Shown: positions 26,909-35,715 of the stretch, in pieces | Layout: each line of letters opens with the position of its first letter | Numbering within the stretch: the first letter of the stretch is position 1 | NCBI RefSeq assembly: GCF_000403645.1 | Contig: NC_021313.1 | Span: 310,001-374,000, forward strand | DNA length: 64,000 nt | From: Salinarchaeum sp. Harcht-Bsk1 | GTDB taxonomy: Archaea > Halobacteriota > Halobacteria > Halobacteriales > Salinarchaeaceae | Direction: 5' to 3' | Notes under the pieces: generated by a model | Seen by the model: only the letters and a program-made list of their open reading frames with translations | Databases searched by the model: none | Told to the model about the DNA's origin: nothing | Program-made: the position numbers and the translations under genes

Positions 26909-27655
26909 ATGGCAGCCGGCTCTGCGCGCGGCGGCGTCCTCGACGGGGTCAAGATCGACCTCCGACGGCTCCACGACACGTGGATGGAGCTGATCTTCCC
27001 CCGCCAGCGGCAGGCGCACTCCGTCCTCGGTCGATGGACCCCGAACACGACCTCCGGGCAGATCCTCTACAAGATCTGGGGCGCGCTCGGCATCCTCATG
27101 GTCGGGATCCTCTATCCGCTCGCCCTCTTCGGCGTCGTCACGCGCTTTTACTCCCGTCGCATCGACACGATGATCGCAGGTATCGGCATCCTTGGCGTGG
27201 TGCTCGTCGCCGCCGTCGTCTGGGGCGGCCTCGCGATCGCAGCACACTTCAGACTCTCCTGGAATGGATTCGTCGCCGTCGCCGCGGCGGGCGGCGTCGC
27301 CACGATATCGGCGGGGATCGCGGCGCTCTGCACGCGCTACGGTGGCCGGGGATTGACCATCGGCATCGCCTATCCAGCGGCGATGACGGCCATCTTCCTG
27401 CCGCCGATCGTCGCCGCGCTCTTTTCGGGTGTGGTCGGTGACGCACTCTTCCCACGGAGCGAGGACCTCGCGATCTGGCTACTGGACAACGTCCTGTTCG
27501 TCGGTGGACTCAACGAGCAGATTCGCGACGCCTTCGAACTCGAGGGATTCAGCTACGTCCTGATGTGGCTGGGCATCTCCATCCCACTGGGCTGGCTCCT
27601 CGGCCTCGTCGTCTCGCTCGCGGGCGTCATCCGCCCGAGCGGGGAATCAGCCTAA
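26909..27655 (+). CDS. conserved haloarchaeal polytopic membrane protein
   Basis: 248 aa. After about 55 cytoplasmic residues (MAAGSARGGVLDGVKIDLRR; WMELIFPRQ) there are five hydrophobic segments (KIWGALGILMVGILYPLALF; MIAGIGILGVVLVAAVVWGG; GFVAVAAAGGVATISAGI; IGIAYPAAMTAIFLPPIVAAL; YVLMWLGISIPLGWLLGLVVSL). No catalytic motif is recognised. It resembles haloarchaeal membrane proteins of unknown role. The following small membrane gene has its own TATA. Confidence 0.72.
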   Translation: MAAGSARGGVLDGVKIDLRRLHDTWMELIFPRQRQAHSVLGRWTPNTTSGQILYKIWGALGILMVGILYPLALFGVVTRFYSRRIDTMIAGIGILGVVLVAAVVWGGLAIAAHFRLSWNGFVAVAAAGGVATISAGIAALCTRYGGRGLTIGIAYPAAMTAIFLPPIVAALFSGVVGDALFPRSEDLAIWLLDNVLFVGGLNEQIRDAFELEGFSYVLMWLGISIPLGWLLGLVVSLAGVIRPSGESA

Positions 27656-27709
27656 TCGCACCCGACGATGCGATCCCGTCTTTCCGGCCAGTCACACCGA
27701 TACGCCCGG

Positions 27710-27717
27710 TATTTTTA
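27710..27717 (+). promoter_or_regulatory. TATA element for the 64-aa membrane protein
   Basis: TATTTTTA centred 27 nt upstream of the ATG at 27741. Confidence 0.6.
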
Positions 27718-27740
27718 GGTCGGAGCGCCTTCCACCGATC

Positions 27741-27935
27741 ATGGTCGAATTCAACGCAGTCACGACCGCCGTCGCGTTCCTCGCCGTGATCGTCGTCGGC
27801 ATCGGTGGACTGCTGGGAATGGGTTTCATGACGTTCCGGACGACGATGATGATGGTCGCCCCGTCGATGGCGATCTTCGGGCTCATCTGCCTCGCGATCG
27901 GCGTGCAGTTCGGTGAATACCGGGCGGCCCAGTGA
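27741..27935 (+). CDS. small two-helix membrane protein
   Basis: 64 aa, two membrane segments (AVAFLAVIVVGIGGLLGMGF and MMMVAPSMAIFGLICLAIGV) linked by MTFRTT. I recognise it only as a common haloarchaeal small membrane protein type. The strong TATA at -27 and haloarchaeal codon bias support it as a true gene. Confidence 0.7.
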   Translation: MVEFNAVTTAVAFLAVIVVGIGGLLGMGFMTFRTTMMMVAPSMAIFGLICLAIGVQFGEYRAAQ

Positions 27936-28269
27936 CCACCCGGATCTGACTGTTCTCACGGCTCCTCGATCGCCGCTGCCGTCGAAGCAATAGCTACAGG
28001 CAGCGTCAGCGGCATCGCTCGGCGTTGGGGTCAGATGGAGACCCCCGGACCGAATCGTGAACAGCGGACAAATCGGCTCACTCGGCCGTCCGCCTGCGGG
28101 GGCTAGAATTATCGTACGCAGGTCCGGTGAGGGTGACTTCTGCAGGCAGACGGTTCACGCCGCTCAGCGTCGTCGAATCGCAGAAGCGTCCTGGCGGAGT
28201 CCTGCGCGAGCGGAGCGAGCGCAGGGCACGCCAGGACGTGAACGTAGTGAGTGTAACGAACGAAGTGAG
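27936..28269. other. gene-free region downstream of tRNA-Arg, with hairpins
   Basis: No convincing coding frame. The half nearer the tRNA is a palindromic block (28187-28238) and a gaacgtagtgagtgtaacgaacgaagtgagc stretch of degenerate GAGC/GAAC repeats, a type often seen beside haloarchaeal tRNA genes. Confidence 0.5.
28187..28238. repeat. palindrome containing a copy of the tRNA-Arg 3' end
   Basis: cgtcctggcg (28187-28196) is perfectly complementary to cgccaggacg (28229-28238); inside, cctgcgc (28201-28207) pairs with gcgcagg (28219-28225). The outer arm lies within a 14-nt repeat (gcgtcctggcggag at 28186-28199) of the real tRNA-Arg 3' end (28269-28282), 83 bp away. It could be a terminator for the minus-strand tRNA or a remnant of integration at the tRNA. 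Confidence 0.6.
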
Positions 28270-28342
28270 CGTCCTGGCGGAGATTTGAACTCCGGTCCCC
28301 GGCTCCGCAGGCCAGGAGGATAGTCCACTACCCTACCAGAAC
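28270..28342 (-). tRNA. tRNA-Arg (anticodon GCG)
   Basis: The minus strand folds into a 73-nt tRNA: acceptor GTTCTGG/CCAGGAC, D-arm containing GGGTAGTGG, anticodon stem CTGGC/GCCGG closing the loop CTGCGGA (GCG, decodes CGC), T-arm CGGAG-TTCAAAT-CTCCG, discriminator G. No CCA is encoded. A TATA-like ctttagtg lies about 30 nt upstream on the minus strand. Confidence 0.85.
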
Positions 28343-28457
28343 TCATTCTATGATAGGAGCAGAGCGCACTAAAGGAGTTACGAATCGGTGCCGGCGTGGG
28401 TGAAGGACTCGTTTGAACGTTCGGTACTCCCTTTTGAGTGGGGAACGAATTGAGTGT

Positions 28458-29003
28458 ATGAAGCGACGCACGGTCCTCTCGACCGTTGCAGCCGCCAGTG
28501 CCGCCGGAGTGGCGGGATGTCTCTCGCGTGGCGACGACGGGTCGGACGATAGCGACGGCGACTCGAATTCCGACGCTACCGACGGCGATTCCGGCAGTGA
28601 CGTCACGAACGACAGTGGAAACGTCACCAACGGCGGAAGTGGGGGCTGTTCGGATCCCTGCGAAACACCGGCGATCGGCGAGCAGTCGATCGAAACGACC
28701 TCCACGACCTGTGACGGTCAGGACACGTCCGAAGCGTCGGCGCGCGTCGACGATCACGACGTCGTGGTGCAAGGAACGCTGTCGGCGTCGACGCCATGCC
28801 ACGACGCGGTACTCACGGACGCGTCGATCGAGAACGGTCAGCTCCGGGTGACCGTCGACGTCACTCCTCGCGACGGAGTCTGCGCCCAGTGTATTGCAGA
28901 AATCTCGTACAGAGCCACGATCGGCGTGACGAACGTGGACGCCATCGACGGAGTGCAGGTGCGCCACGTCGGCGGCCAGGAGCATTCCTGCGAACTCGAC
29001 TAG
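28458..29003 (+). CDS. Cys-containing lipoprotein, function unknown
   Basis: 181 aa from the ATG at 28458. MKRRTVLSTVAAASAAGVAGC is a Tat-like signal with lipobox, followed by an Asp/Ser/Gly linker to about residue 70. The mature domain has seven Cys (CSDPC, TCDG, PCHDA, VCAQC and HSC near the end), enough for disulphides or a metal site. The fold is not recognised. The in-frame codons before 28458 are not used because the lipoprotein signal begins there. Confidence 0.72.
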   Translation: MKRRTVLSTVAAASAAGVAGCLSRGDDGSDDSDGDSNSDATDGDSGSDVTNDSGNVTNGGSGGCSDPCETPAIGEQSIETTSTTCDGQDTSEASARVDDHDVVVQGTLSASTPCHDAVLTDASIENGQLRVTVDVTPRDGVCAQCIAEISYRATIGVTNVDAIDGVQVRHVGGQEHSCELD

Positions 29004-29201
29004 CGGGGAGCCCTTCGAGCACCGGCGCGATCGATTCGCGGGCCACACCTTCTTGTCGGAAGCCGGGGCAAGCCGGGCCCGTGTACCGACGAACCCCCGG
29101 CGACGATCGTCAGTCGACGCGAGTCGAAAACCGACAGCCAGCGCGGCGATTCCGCGCCAACGACAACGCTTAAACGGCGGCCTACCATGCTGAGCGATAG
29201 A

Positions 29202-30821
29202 ATGGGCGTCATCGAGGAGATCCACGAGGACCTCGAGGCCGACGTGGAGTTAGCGGAGTTCCGCGACGCGGTCGAGGAACGCGTCGAGCGGATGGGGGGA
29301 CTCGCGGACGAGGAGACCGCGGCGATGCTCGTCGCGCACGAACTCGACGAGGACGGCGGCGAAGTCGAGGGCGTCGCGGAGATCGAAGCGGGCATGGAGG
29401 AGGTCAAGTTCGTCGCGAAGGTCGTCTCCGTGGGCGAACTGAAGACCTTCGAGCGAGACGACGACGGGAGTGAGAACGACGACGTCGACGAAACCGAAGC
29501 AGAGGAGGAACCGGCTGCCCGCGAGGAGGGAGCAGCCCAGGACGAACAGTCCAACGAGGGCCGCGTACTCAACGCCGAGGTAGCCGACGAGACCGGGCAG
29601 ATCCGGGTCGCCTTCTGGGACGCACTCGCCACCGACGCCGCCGAGCGGATGGAACGAGGCGACGTCGTCCGGATCGCTGGCCGGCCCGCCGAGGGCTACC
29701 GGGGCCTGGAAGTGAACGTCGACAAGGCAGAACCGGATCCAGGCGTCGAGGTCGACGTCGATCTGGAGGGCACGACCAGCATCGACGACCTGACGCTGGG
29801 CCGGTCGGACGTCAACGTCGAGGCCCTCGTACTCGACACCGAGTCCGTCCGTACCTTCGACCGCGACGACGGCTCGGAGGGGAAGGTCTCCAATCTCGCA
29901 CTCGGCGATCCCTCGGGGCGCATCCGGGCGACGCTCTGGGACGGCATGGCCGATCGCGCCGAGGAACTCGAACCCGGCACCTCCGTCGAGGTCGTCGACG
30001 GCTACGTTCGCGAGCGCGACGGCGACCTCGAACTCCACGTCGGCGAACGTGGCGCAGTCGAGGAAATCGACGAGTCGGTCGAGTACGAACCGGACTCGAC
30101 GCCGATCGGCGAGGTCGAGATCGACCAGCAGGTCGACCTCGTCGGCGTCGTCCGTTCGGCCGATCCCAAACGCACCTTCGACAGGGACGACGGGTCCGAG
30201 GGCCAGGTCCGAAACGTTCGCGTCCAGGACGACTCGGGAGACATTCGCGTGGCCCTCTGGGGCGACAAGGCGGACCTCGACATCTCACCGGGTGACGAAC
30301 TCGCGCTTGCGGACGTGGAGATCCAGGACGGCTGGCAGGACGACCTCGAAGCATCTGCAGGCTGGCAGGCAGCGGTGACGGTGCTCGAGCGCGACGACGG
30401 CCTCCCCGCAGGTGGCGGCGGGACCGCCGACGGCGACGCGGACCTCTCGGCCTTCGGAGACGACGGCTCGGGCGACAGTGGCGACGAAGCGGCGAGCGAG
30501 GGCGCGACGGACGACGCCGAATCCAGCGGCGCGGAACGACCGGTGGCCGAGGCAGCGGACGCGACCGCAGAGGGGCCGGGCGCCCAACGGGGCACCAGTT
30601 CGGAGTCGGTCGACGACGCCGACGACGACGCGGTCGTCGCCGTTGGCGAGACTGTCGAGTTCACCGGCGTCGTGGTCCAGGCTGGCGATCCGATCATCCT
30701 CGACGACGGCGAGCAAACGGTCCGCGTCGACGCAGACGCCGACATCCACCTCGGCGACGAAATCACCGTCCGGGGCGAGGGCGTCGAGGACGACCGGATC
30801 GCCGCCGCCGACGTCTTCTGA
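29202..30821 (+). CDS. replication protein A, multi-OB-fold type (RPA2-like)
   Basis: 539 aa from the ATG at 29202. The TATA cttaaac (29168-29174) is about 30 nt upstream of this codon and too close to the alternative ATG at 29187. A helical N-terminus (GVIEEIHEDL...MGGLADEETAAML) precedes three OB-fold repeats marked by TGQIRVAFWD, TFDRDDGSEGKV...GRIRATLWDG and TFDRDDGSEGQV...GDIRVALWGD. Then comes an acidic Ser/Asp/Glu linker (about 400-480) and a final short OB-like segment. It binds single-stranded DNA in replication and repair. It is followed by the histone and histone deacetylase genes, a neighbourhood I recall from Haloferax for rpa2. Confidence 0.88.
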   Translation: MGVIEEIHEDLEADVELAEFRDAVEERVERMGGLADEETAAMLVAHELDEDGGEVEGVAEIEAGMEEVKFVAKVVSVGELKTFERDDDGSENDDVDETEAEEEPAAREEGAAQDEQSNEGRVLNAEVADETGQIRVAFWDALATDAAERMERGDVVRIAGRPAEGYRGLEVNVDKAEPDPGVEVDVDLEGTTSIDDLTLGRSDVNVEALVLDTESVRTFDRDDGSEGKVSNLALGDPSGRIRATLWDGMADRAEELEPGTSVEVVDGYVRERDGDLELHVGERGAVEEIDESVEYEPDSTPIGEVEIDQQVDLVGVVRSADPKRTFDRDDGSEGQVRNVRVQDDSGDIRVALWGDKADLDISPGDELALADVEIQDGWQDDLEASAGWQAAVTVLERDDGLPAGGGGTADGDADLSAFGDDGSGDSGDEAASEGATDDAESSGAERPVAEAADATAEGPGAQRGTSSESVDDADDDAVVAVGETVEFTGVVVQAGDPIILDDGEQTVRVDADADIHLGDEITVRGEGVEDDRIAAADVF

Positions 30822-30968
30822 CCGCTCTCGCGTTCCGAGGACGACGAGCGATACTCCGTCGGCTGGTCGCGAGTGCAGCGATCCTCGCTCGCGGGACGAG
30901 CCAGACGGAGAGCATCTGAACGCCACGCAGAGCAAAACGTTAACGGCAGCGCTCCCCCGAAAGCAGGT

Positions 30969-31406
30969 ATGAGCGTCGAGCTCCCCTTCGCACCAGTCGA
31001 TACGATCATTCGACGGAACGCCGGCGACCTCCGGGTGAGCGCGGAGGCCGCCGAGGAGCTCGCCAGACGAGTCGAGGACCGCGGTGCCGACCTCGCCGTG
31101 GACGCGGCCGAGCACGCGACGGCAGACGGGCGGAAGACGCTGATGGCGGAGGACTTCGGCGTCGAGGCGACGATCGACAAGAACGCGCTGGAGCTACCCG
31201 TCGCGCCGGTCGATCGCATCGCCCGTCTGAAGATCGACGGGCAGTACCGCGTCTCCATGGACGCCCGCATCGCACTCGCCGACATCCTCGAGGACTACGC
31301 AGACAACGTCGCCGAAGCGGCGGCGATCCTCGCCCGGCACGCCGATCGCCGGACGGTGAAAGCCGAGGACGTCGAGACCTACTTCGCGCTGTTCGACGCC
31401 ACGTGA
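30969..31406 (+). CDS. hstA: archaeal histone with two tandem histone folds
   Basis: 145 aa. Fold 1: LPFAPVDTIIRRN...RVSAEAAEELARRVED...GRKTLMAEDF; fold 2: LPVAPVDRIARLK...RVSMDARIALADILEDYA...RRTVKAEDVETYF. Both repeat the archaeal histone pattern in one chain, as in all haloarchaeal histones. A TATA-like cgttaacg sits about 27 nt upstream, fitting a leaderless mRNA. The next gene, a histone deacetylase homologue, starts 2 nt after the stop codon, so both are probably one transcript. Whether it packages DNA or acts as a regulator in this acidic form is debated. Confidence 0.93.
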   Translation: MSVELPFAPVDTIIRRNAGDLRVSAEAAEELARRVEDRGADLAVDAAEHATADGRKTLMAEDFGVEATIDKNALELPVAPVDRIARLKIDGQYRVSMDARIALADILEDYADNVAEAAAILARHADRRTVKAEDVETYFALFDAT

Positions 31407-31407
31407 G

Positions 31408-32421
31408 ATGCAGTTTGGGTACAGCGACCTCTGTCTCGAGCACGATCCAGGGCGGCGGCACCCGGAGTCGCCGGACCGTCTCCGGGCGATTCGCGAGGGA
31501 CTGAAACGCCAGCACGGCGTGGAGTACGTCGACGCAGATCCGATCGACCTCGACGCCGTGCGGGAGCTCCACGACCCCGACTACGTCGAGGAACTACAGT
31601 CGTTCTGCGAAGACGGCGGCGGCGAGTGGGATCCCGACACCGTCGTCGTCCACGGAACGTGGGACGCGATCCTGAAGAGCGCCGGACTGGCACGCTGGGC
31701 CGCCGAGCGCGTGATGGCCGGCGACGACGGCCGCGACACGCCATTCTCGATCGGCCGACCGCCAGGCCACCACGCCGTGGCCGACGACGCGATGGGATTT
31801 TGCTTCGTGAACAACGCCGGGATCGCCGCCCAGACCGCCCTCGAAGCCGGTGCCGACCGCGTCGCCATTCTCGACTGGGACGTCCACCACGGCAACGGTA
31901 CGCAGGACCTGTTCTACGATCGCGACGACGTCTTCTTCGCCTCCATCCACGAGGAGGGCATCTACCCGGGCACCGGGGACAGCAACGAGACCGGCACCGG
32001 AGCCGGAGCAGGCGCGACCCTCAACGTCCCGATGCCCCCGGGCGCTGGTGACGCCGCGTACGGCCTCGCCATAGAGTCGCTGGTCCGACCCGCACTCGAA
32101 CGAGTCGAGCCGGACTGCTTCCTGATCAGCGCGGGCTTCGACGCCCACCGCCACGATCCGATCTCGCGGATGAGCGTCTCGACGGAGGGCTACGGCTGGC
32201 TGGCGACGCTCGCGCGGTCGATCGCGGACGACGTCGGTGCAGGCCTCGGATTCGTGCTCGAGGGCGGCTACGGACTCGACGTGCTCGCCGAGTCCGTGCG
32301 CACCGTCCACGAGGTCTGTGACGGCTACCAGCCGGTGGAGCCCGACGAGGAGCCGAGCGAGGCCGTCCGGTCCCGGATCGACGCGATCGCGACGGCACAC
32401 CAGGCGGTGCGGGGCGACTGA
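31408..32421 (+). CDS. histone deacetylase family protein (class II-like, HdaI type)
   Basis: 337 aa. The catalytic metal-binding motifs are intact: RPPGHHA, DWDVHHGNGTQ (zinc Asp and His), SAGFDAH (zinc Asp) and LEGGYGLD. FSI and AGATLNVPMPPG match the family loop. Members remove acetyl groups from lysine side chains or from polyamines and other small substrates. One nucleotide separates it from the histone stop, so it is probably co-expressed with the histone. Whether the histone is its substrate is inference only. Confidence 0.92.
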   Translation: MQFGYSDLCLEHDPGRRHPESPDRLRAIREGLKRQHGVEYVDADPIDLDAVRELHDPDYVEELQSFCEDGGGEWDPDTVVVHGTWDAILKSAGLARWAAERVMAGDDGRDTPFSIGRPPGHHAVADDAMGFCFVNNAGIAAQTALEAGADRVAILDWDVHHGNGTQDLFYDRDDVFFASIHEEGIYPGTGDSNETGTGAGAGATLNVPMPPGAGDAAYGLAIESLVRPALERVEPDCFLISAGFDAHRHDPISRMSVSTEGYGWLATLARSIADDVGAGLGFVLEGGYGLDVLAESVRTVHEVCDGYQPVEPDEEPSEAVRSRIDAIATAHQAVRGD

Positions 32422-32454
32422 GTGACGATTCGCGGAGCGGTCCGCGGCGACCGC

Positions 32455-33840
32455 TCACGGACTCGGGTCGAAGTACTCCGCGAGTGGATCGGCGAACGCC
32501 GGGAGCAAGTCGACGAGGTCGTCGCCGACCAGCACCTCGTACTCGCTCTGGAGGCGTCGCTCGACGCCGGCGCCGTGTCGCACGTCGAAGAGCGAGTCGC
32601 CGTCGAGGAGGTCGATCGCGTTCGTCGCCTCGCGTGGTCGTTCGACCACGTACCGATCCTCCTCGACGAACGGGCCGTAGACGTCGGGATCGTCCGCGTA
32701 GGCGTCGTAGAAGTTGTCGGCGTGCTCGCGGACCTGGACGGGCGGTCCTTCGTGGCGCTCGACGGCCGGTCGGTGAGTGACCTCGAGTTCGACCAGGAGG
32801 ATCGCCTCGCCCTCGGCGACGGCGGTCGTCGAGCGAAGGACGTCGAAGCCCTTGCGCTCGAGGAGTCCGACGACGCCGCCCAGCGACGCCCGAAGCTGCG
32901 GATAGAGGTCATCGTCGACGAGGTCCGGCGCAGTGAACCTGATCGCCACGGGCGTGGTATCCCTGCGCTCGACGTGTTCGCAGAGCCCCTCCGCCGTGAT
33001 CGCCGGCACCTCGCTCGGTGGGACCTTCTCCGTCTCGAAGTAGGCCGGATCCGGGTCGTCGAGGAACTCGCGGGCGTAGTGCTGGAGCCGCGCGACGTTC
33101 GCCGCCGAGCAGACCGCCGCGACGTTCCGCTCGGGATCGGTGGGATCGATGACCACGAGCGGATCGTCGAACGTGGCGGTGCCGTGATCGACGGGGTCGA
33201 GGACCACCGGCGGTTGCCAGTCGGCAGCCGCCTCGAGCAGGCCACGGAACCCGCCGTACACCAGGACGAGCAACTCGGTGAGGTAACCGGAGAGGCCGCG
33301 GGTGCGGAGGTTGCTCCCGTAGATGCCGATCGTGGTCGCGAACGCCTTGGCGAGTCTGACCTCGGTCGCGAGGTCGTCGTCGAGGCGATCCTGGACGTAC
33401 TCGGTGTGGAACGGCGTGCGATCGACGGCGGATCGTATCTCCGTCGCGTCCTCGAGGTCGTAACATGGGACGACGTCGACGGCGATCGCGTCGAGGGAGC
33501 CTTCGGCGACCGTCCCGGTGACGTACGGGTGCTCGGCGTACTCCTCGTGGCCGTTTCCGAGGACCGCGTGGCCGACCGCGAGTCCGTGTTCTTCCAGGGA
33601 TTCGCGACCGAGGTCCGCCGGGAACTGCAGGAAGACGTCGACGTCACGCTCGCCGGGCAGCCAGGTCGATCTGGCAGTCGAGCCCACGAGCGCGATCTCG
33701 GCCTCGACCTCGCGGTCCGCGATGGCGCGTTCGGCGCGCTCGCACAGCCGCTCGGTCGCCGTCGCGAGTGCCGAGCGTTCGGCCTCGTCCGGTGTGACGA
33801 GTTCCCGTGCCCGGTCGAGCACGGCGTCGAGGTCGTCCAT
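32455..33840 (-). CDS. cca: CCA tRNA nucleotidyltransferase (archaeal class I)
   Basis: 461 aa. GSTARSTWLPGERDVDVFL carries the nucleotidyltransferase GS and DxD residues; AVDVVPCYDL gives the third carboxylate. The body and tail domains (VRLAKAFATTIGIYGSN; LRTRGLSGYLTELLV; VHYG-like VYGGFRGLL) match archaeal CCA-adding enzymes. It adds the 3' CCA; none of the four tRNA genes here encodes CCA. It is placed opposite the HDAC gene and next to tRNA-Asn. Confidence 0.93.
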   Translation of the reverse strand: MDDLDAVLDRARELVTPDEAERSALATATERLCERAERAIADREVEAEIALVGSTARSTWLPGERDVDVFLQFPADLGRESLEEHGLAVGHAVLGNGHEEYAEHPYVTGTVAEGSLDAIAVDVVPCYDLEDATEIRSAVDRTPFHTEYVQDRLDDDLATEVRLAKAFATTIGIYGSNLRTRGLSGYLTELLVLVYGGFRGLLEAAADWQPPVVLDPVDHGTATFDDPLVVIDPTDPERNVAAVCSAANVARLQHYAREFLDDPDPAYFETEKVPPSEVPAITAEGLCEHVERRDTTPVAIRFTAPDLVDDDLYPQLRASLGGVVGLLERKGFDVLRSTTAVAEGEAILLVELEVTHRPAVERHEGPPVQVREHADNFYDAYADDPDVYGPFVEEDRYVVERPREATNAIDLLDGDSLFDVRHGAGVERRLQSEYEVLVGDDLVDLLPAFADPLAEYFDPSP

Positions 33841-33987
33841 CTCGCCCGAGCGTTCACCTGTCTGGGCCGAAAGGGTTCCGGTCGGTCCGAGGTGGGGTGT
33901 CCGGGGCAGACCGTGCTACGCCCTGGCGTAATCCGGGGAAAGCGAAAGCCTAATCAAATGCTTCCGGGCTATTTGTGCCTGCAGCGG

Positions 33988-34060
33988 GCCGCCATAGCTC
34001 AGTTGGTAGAGCACCACGCTGTTAACGTGGTTGTCCCAGGTTCGAGCCCTGGTGGTGGCG
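33988..34060 (+). tRNA. tRNA-Asn (anticodon GTT)
   Basis: Acceptor GCCGCCA/TGGTGGC, D-arm GCTCAGTTGGTAGAGC, anticodon stem CCACG/CGTGG with loop CTGTTAA, T-arm CCAGG-TTCGAGC-CCTGG, discriminator G. A TATA-like cctaatc lies about 35 nt upstream. No encoded CCA. Confidence 0.95.
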
Positions 34061-34068
34061 CTCCTTGC

Positions 34069-34073
34069 TTTTT
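34069..34073 (+). terminator. T-run after tRNA-Asn
   Basis: Five T residues 8 nt beyond the tRNA end, in a pyrimidine-rich stretch (ctccttgctttttc), typical of archaeal intrinsic termination. Confidence 0.45.
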
Positions 34074-34137
34074 CGCGACGTATGATCCACGAGTCGGCGG
34101 TCCGGCCCGCCGAACAGGCGAGGAATTAGGAGTCGGT

Positions 34138-35541
34138 ATGCCCAACAAGAGCGGCATGGACGAGTCCGTGACGCGCCGGAGAGCACTCTTCCTCGGGGGC
34201 GCAGCCGTCGGCATCGCCGGCTGTATCGGCACAGACGACGGGACGGAGAGCAACGACGATGGAGACGGAACGGGCGACGGCGCACCGGACGGGGCCGGTG
34301 GTGGACAGGATGGAAGCGACGACGGGACCGACGCGGAGGTGCCACTGCAGAACGTCCCGGACTCGATCGCCCTCGATACGCTCGTTGACGGCCTCCAGGC
34401 ACCGGTTGGCATCGAATTCTCACCCGATTCCGAACGCGCGTACGTGCTCGAGCAGGGCGGTCGGATCCTGGCACTCGACGGGAGCGGTTCGCTGCTCGAT
34501 TCGCCAGTGCTCGACCTTCGAGAGCCGATCGTCGCGGGCGGCGAACGCGGCCTGCTCGGACTCGCCTTGCACCCCGAGTTCGCGAGCAATCGGCAGGCGT
34601 TCGTCCGATACAGCGCGCCGTCACGCGAGGGCACGCCCGACGGATACGACCACACCTTCGTGCTCGCGTCTTTCGAGGCGACCGAGGACGGCACCTCGTT
34701 CCGTCGCGAGAGCGAGCAGACGATTCTCGAGATTCCCGAACCCCAGAGCAATCACAACGCCGGTGACCTCGCGTTCGGGCCCGACGGATACCTCTACGTC
34801 CCGGTCGGCGACGGTGGCGCTGGCGACGACCAGGGCGCCGGCCACGTCGACGACTGGTACGGCGAGGTCGCGGGCGGGAACGGCCAGGACGTGACCGAGA
34901 ACCTCCTCGGGAGCCTCCTCCGCCTCGATATCGACGGTGGCGATCCGTACGCGATTCCGGACGACAACCCGCTCGTCGGAGAGGCCGGCCGGGACGAACA
35001 CTACGCCTGGGGATTCCGGAACCCCTGGCGGATCTCCTTCGACGCCGGCGGCGACGGTACCGATCTCTACGTCGCCGACGTCGGCCAATCGAGCTACGAA
35101 GAGGTGAACCTGGTCGAGGCCGGTGGGAACTATGGCTGGAACGTCCGCGAGGGTGCGCACTGCTTCCAGACGGAGTCCTGCCCCTCGAGGACGCCGGACG
35201 ACGTCCGAGGCGGCGAACCACTGCTCGATCCAGTCGTCGAGTACCCACACAGCGGCGGGGAGGTCACGGGCGTCTCGGTCATCGGCGGTCACGTCTACCG
35301 CGGGGCAGCAATCGACGGCCTCGGCGGCGTCTACGTGTTCGGTGACTTCGCTCCGCGGGGCAAACTGTTCGCTTCAGCGCCCGGCGAGGGAGGGTCGACC
35401 TGGCCGATTCGGACGATCGCGATCGATGGAGCCTCCGTCGAGTCGCTGTACGCGTTCGGGCAGGACGGCGAGGGCGAATGTTACGCACTCGGGAGTGGCG
35501 CGAACGGCGGGACGGTGTGGCGACTCGGCCCGGCCGAGTGA
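34138..35541 (+). CDS. PQQ-dependent sugar dehydrogenase-like lipoprotein
   Basis: 467 aa from the ATG at 34138, preceded by AGGAG at -9 as a possible ribosome site. RRRALFLGGAAVG...GIAGC is a Tat/lipobox signal followed by an acidic Gly-rich linker (about 35-65). The catalytic beta-propeller has LVDGLQAPVGIEFSPDS, RGLLGLALHPEF, NHNAGDLAFGPDGYLYVPVG, LRLDIDGGDPYAIP, HYAWGFRNPWRISFD and YGWNVREGAHCF, the glucose/sorbosone dehydrogenase signature. Members oxidise aldose sugars outside the membrane with PQQ; the electron acceptor is unknown here. Confidence 0.88.
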   Translation: MPNKSGMDESVTRRRALFLGGAAVGIAGCIGTDDGTESNDDGDGTGDGAPDGAGGGQDGSDDGTDAEVPLQNVPDSIALDTLVDGLQAPVGIEFSPDSERAYVLEQGGRILALDGSGSLLDSPVLDLREPIVAGGERGLLGLALHPEFASNRQAFVRYSAPSREGTPDGYDHTFVLASFEATEDGTSFRRESEQTILEIPEPQSNHNAGDLAFGPDGYLYVPVGDGGAGDDQGAGHVDDWYGEVAGGNGQDVTENLLGSLLRLDIDGGDPYAIPDDNPLVGEAGRDEHYAWGFRNPWRISFDAGGDGTDLYVADVGQSSYEEVNLVEAGGNYGWNVREGAHCFQTESCPSRTPDDVRGGEPLLDPVVEYPHSGGEVTGVSVIGGHVYRGAAIDGLGGVYVFGDFAPRGKLFASAPGEGGSTWPIRTIAIDGASVESLYAFGQDGEGECYALGSGANGGTVWRLGPAE

Positions 35542-35715
35542 GACGCGGTGGAGCGATCACTCGTGCGAGCACGCGAGGTCCAGCGACGCCACGGTCGGGG
35601 CAGTCGGAGTGCCCTGACTGCCGCTGGGCGCGACCGAACCCACCGACGGAGGCTACTTCGCGTTCTGAAACCGCCACTACCGTTTGATAATCACGGAACG
35701 CATGGACACAGGTAC

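Noticed and set aside
32422-34137. 572-codon N-terminal extension of the sugar dehydrogenase frame
   Set aside because: It runs antisense through the CCA enzyme gene and the tRNA-Asn gene; the Tat signal at 34138 marks the true start.
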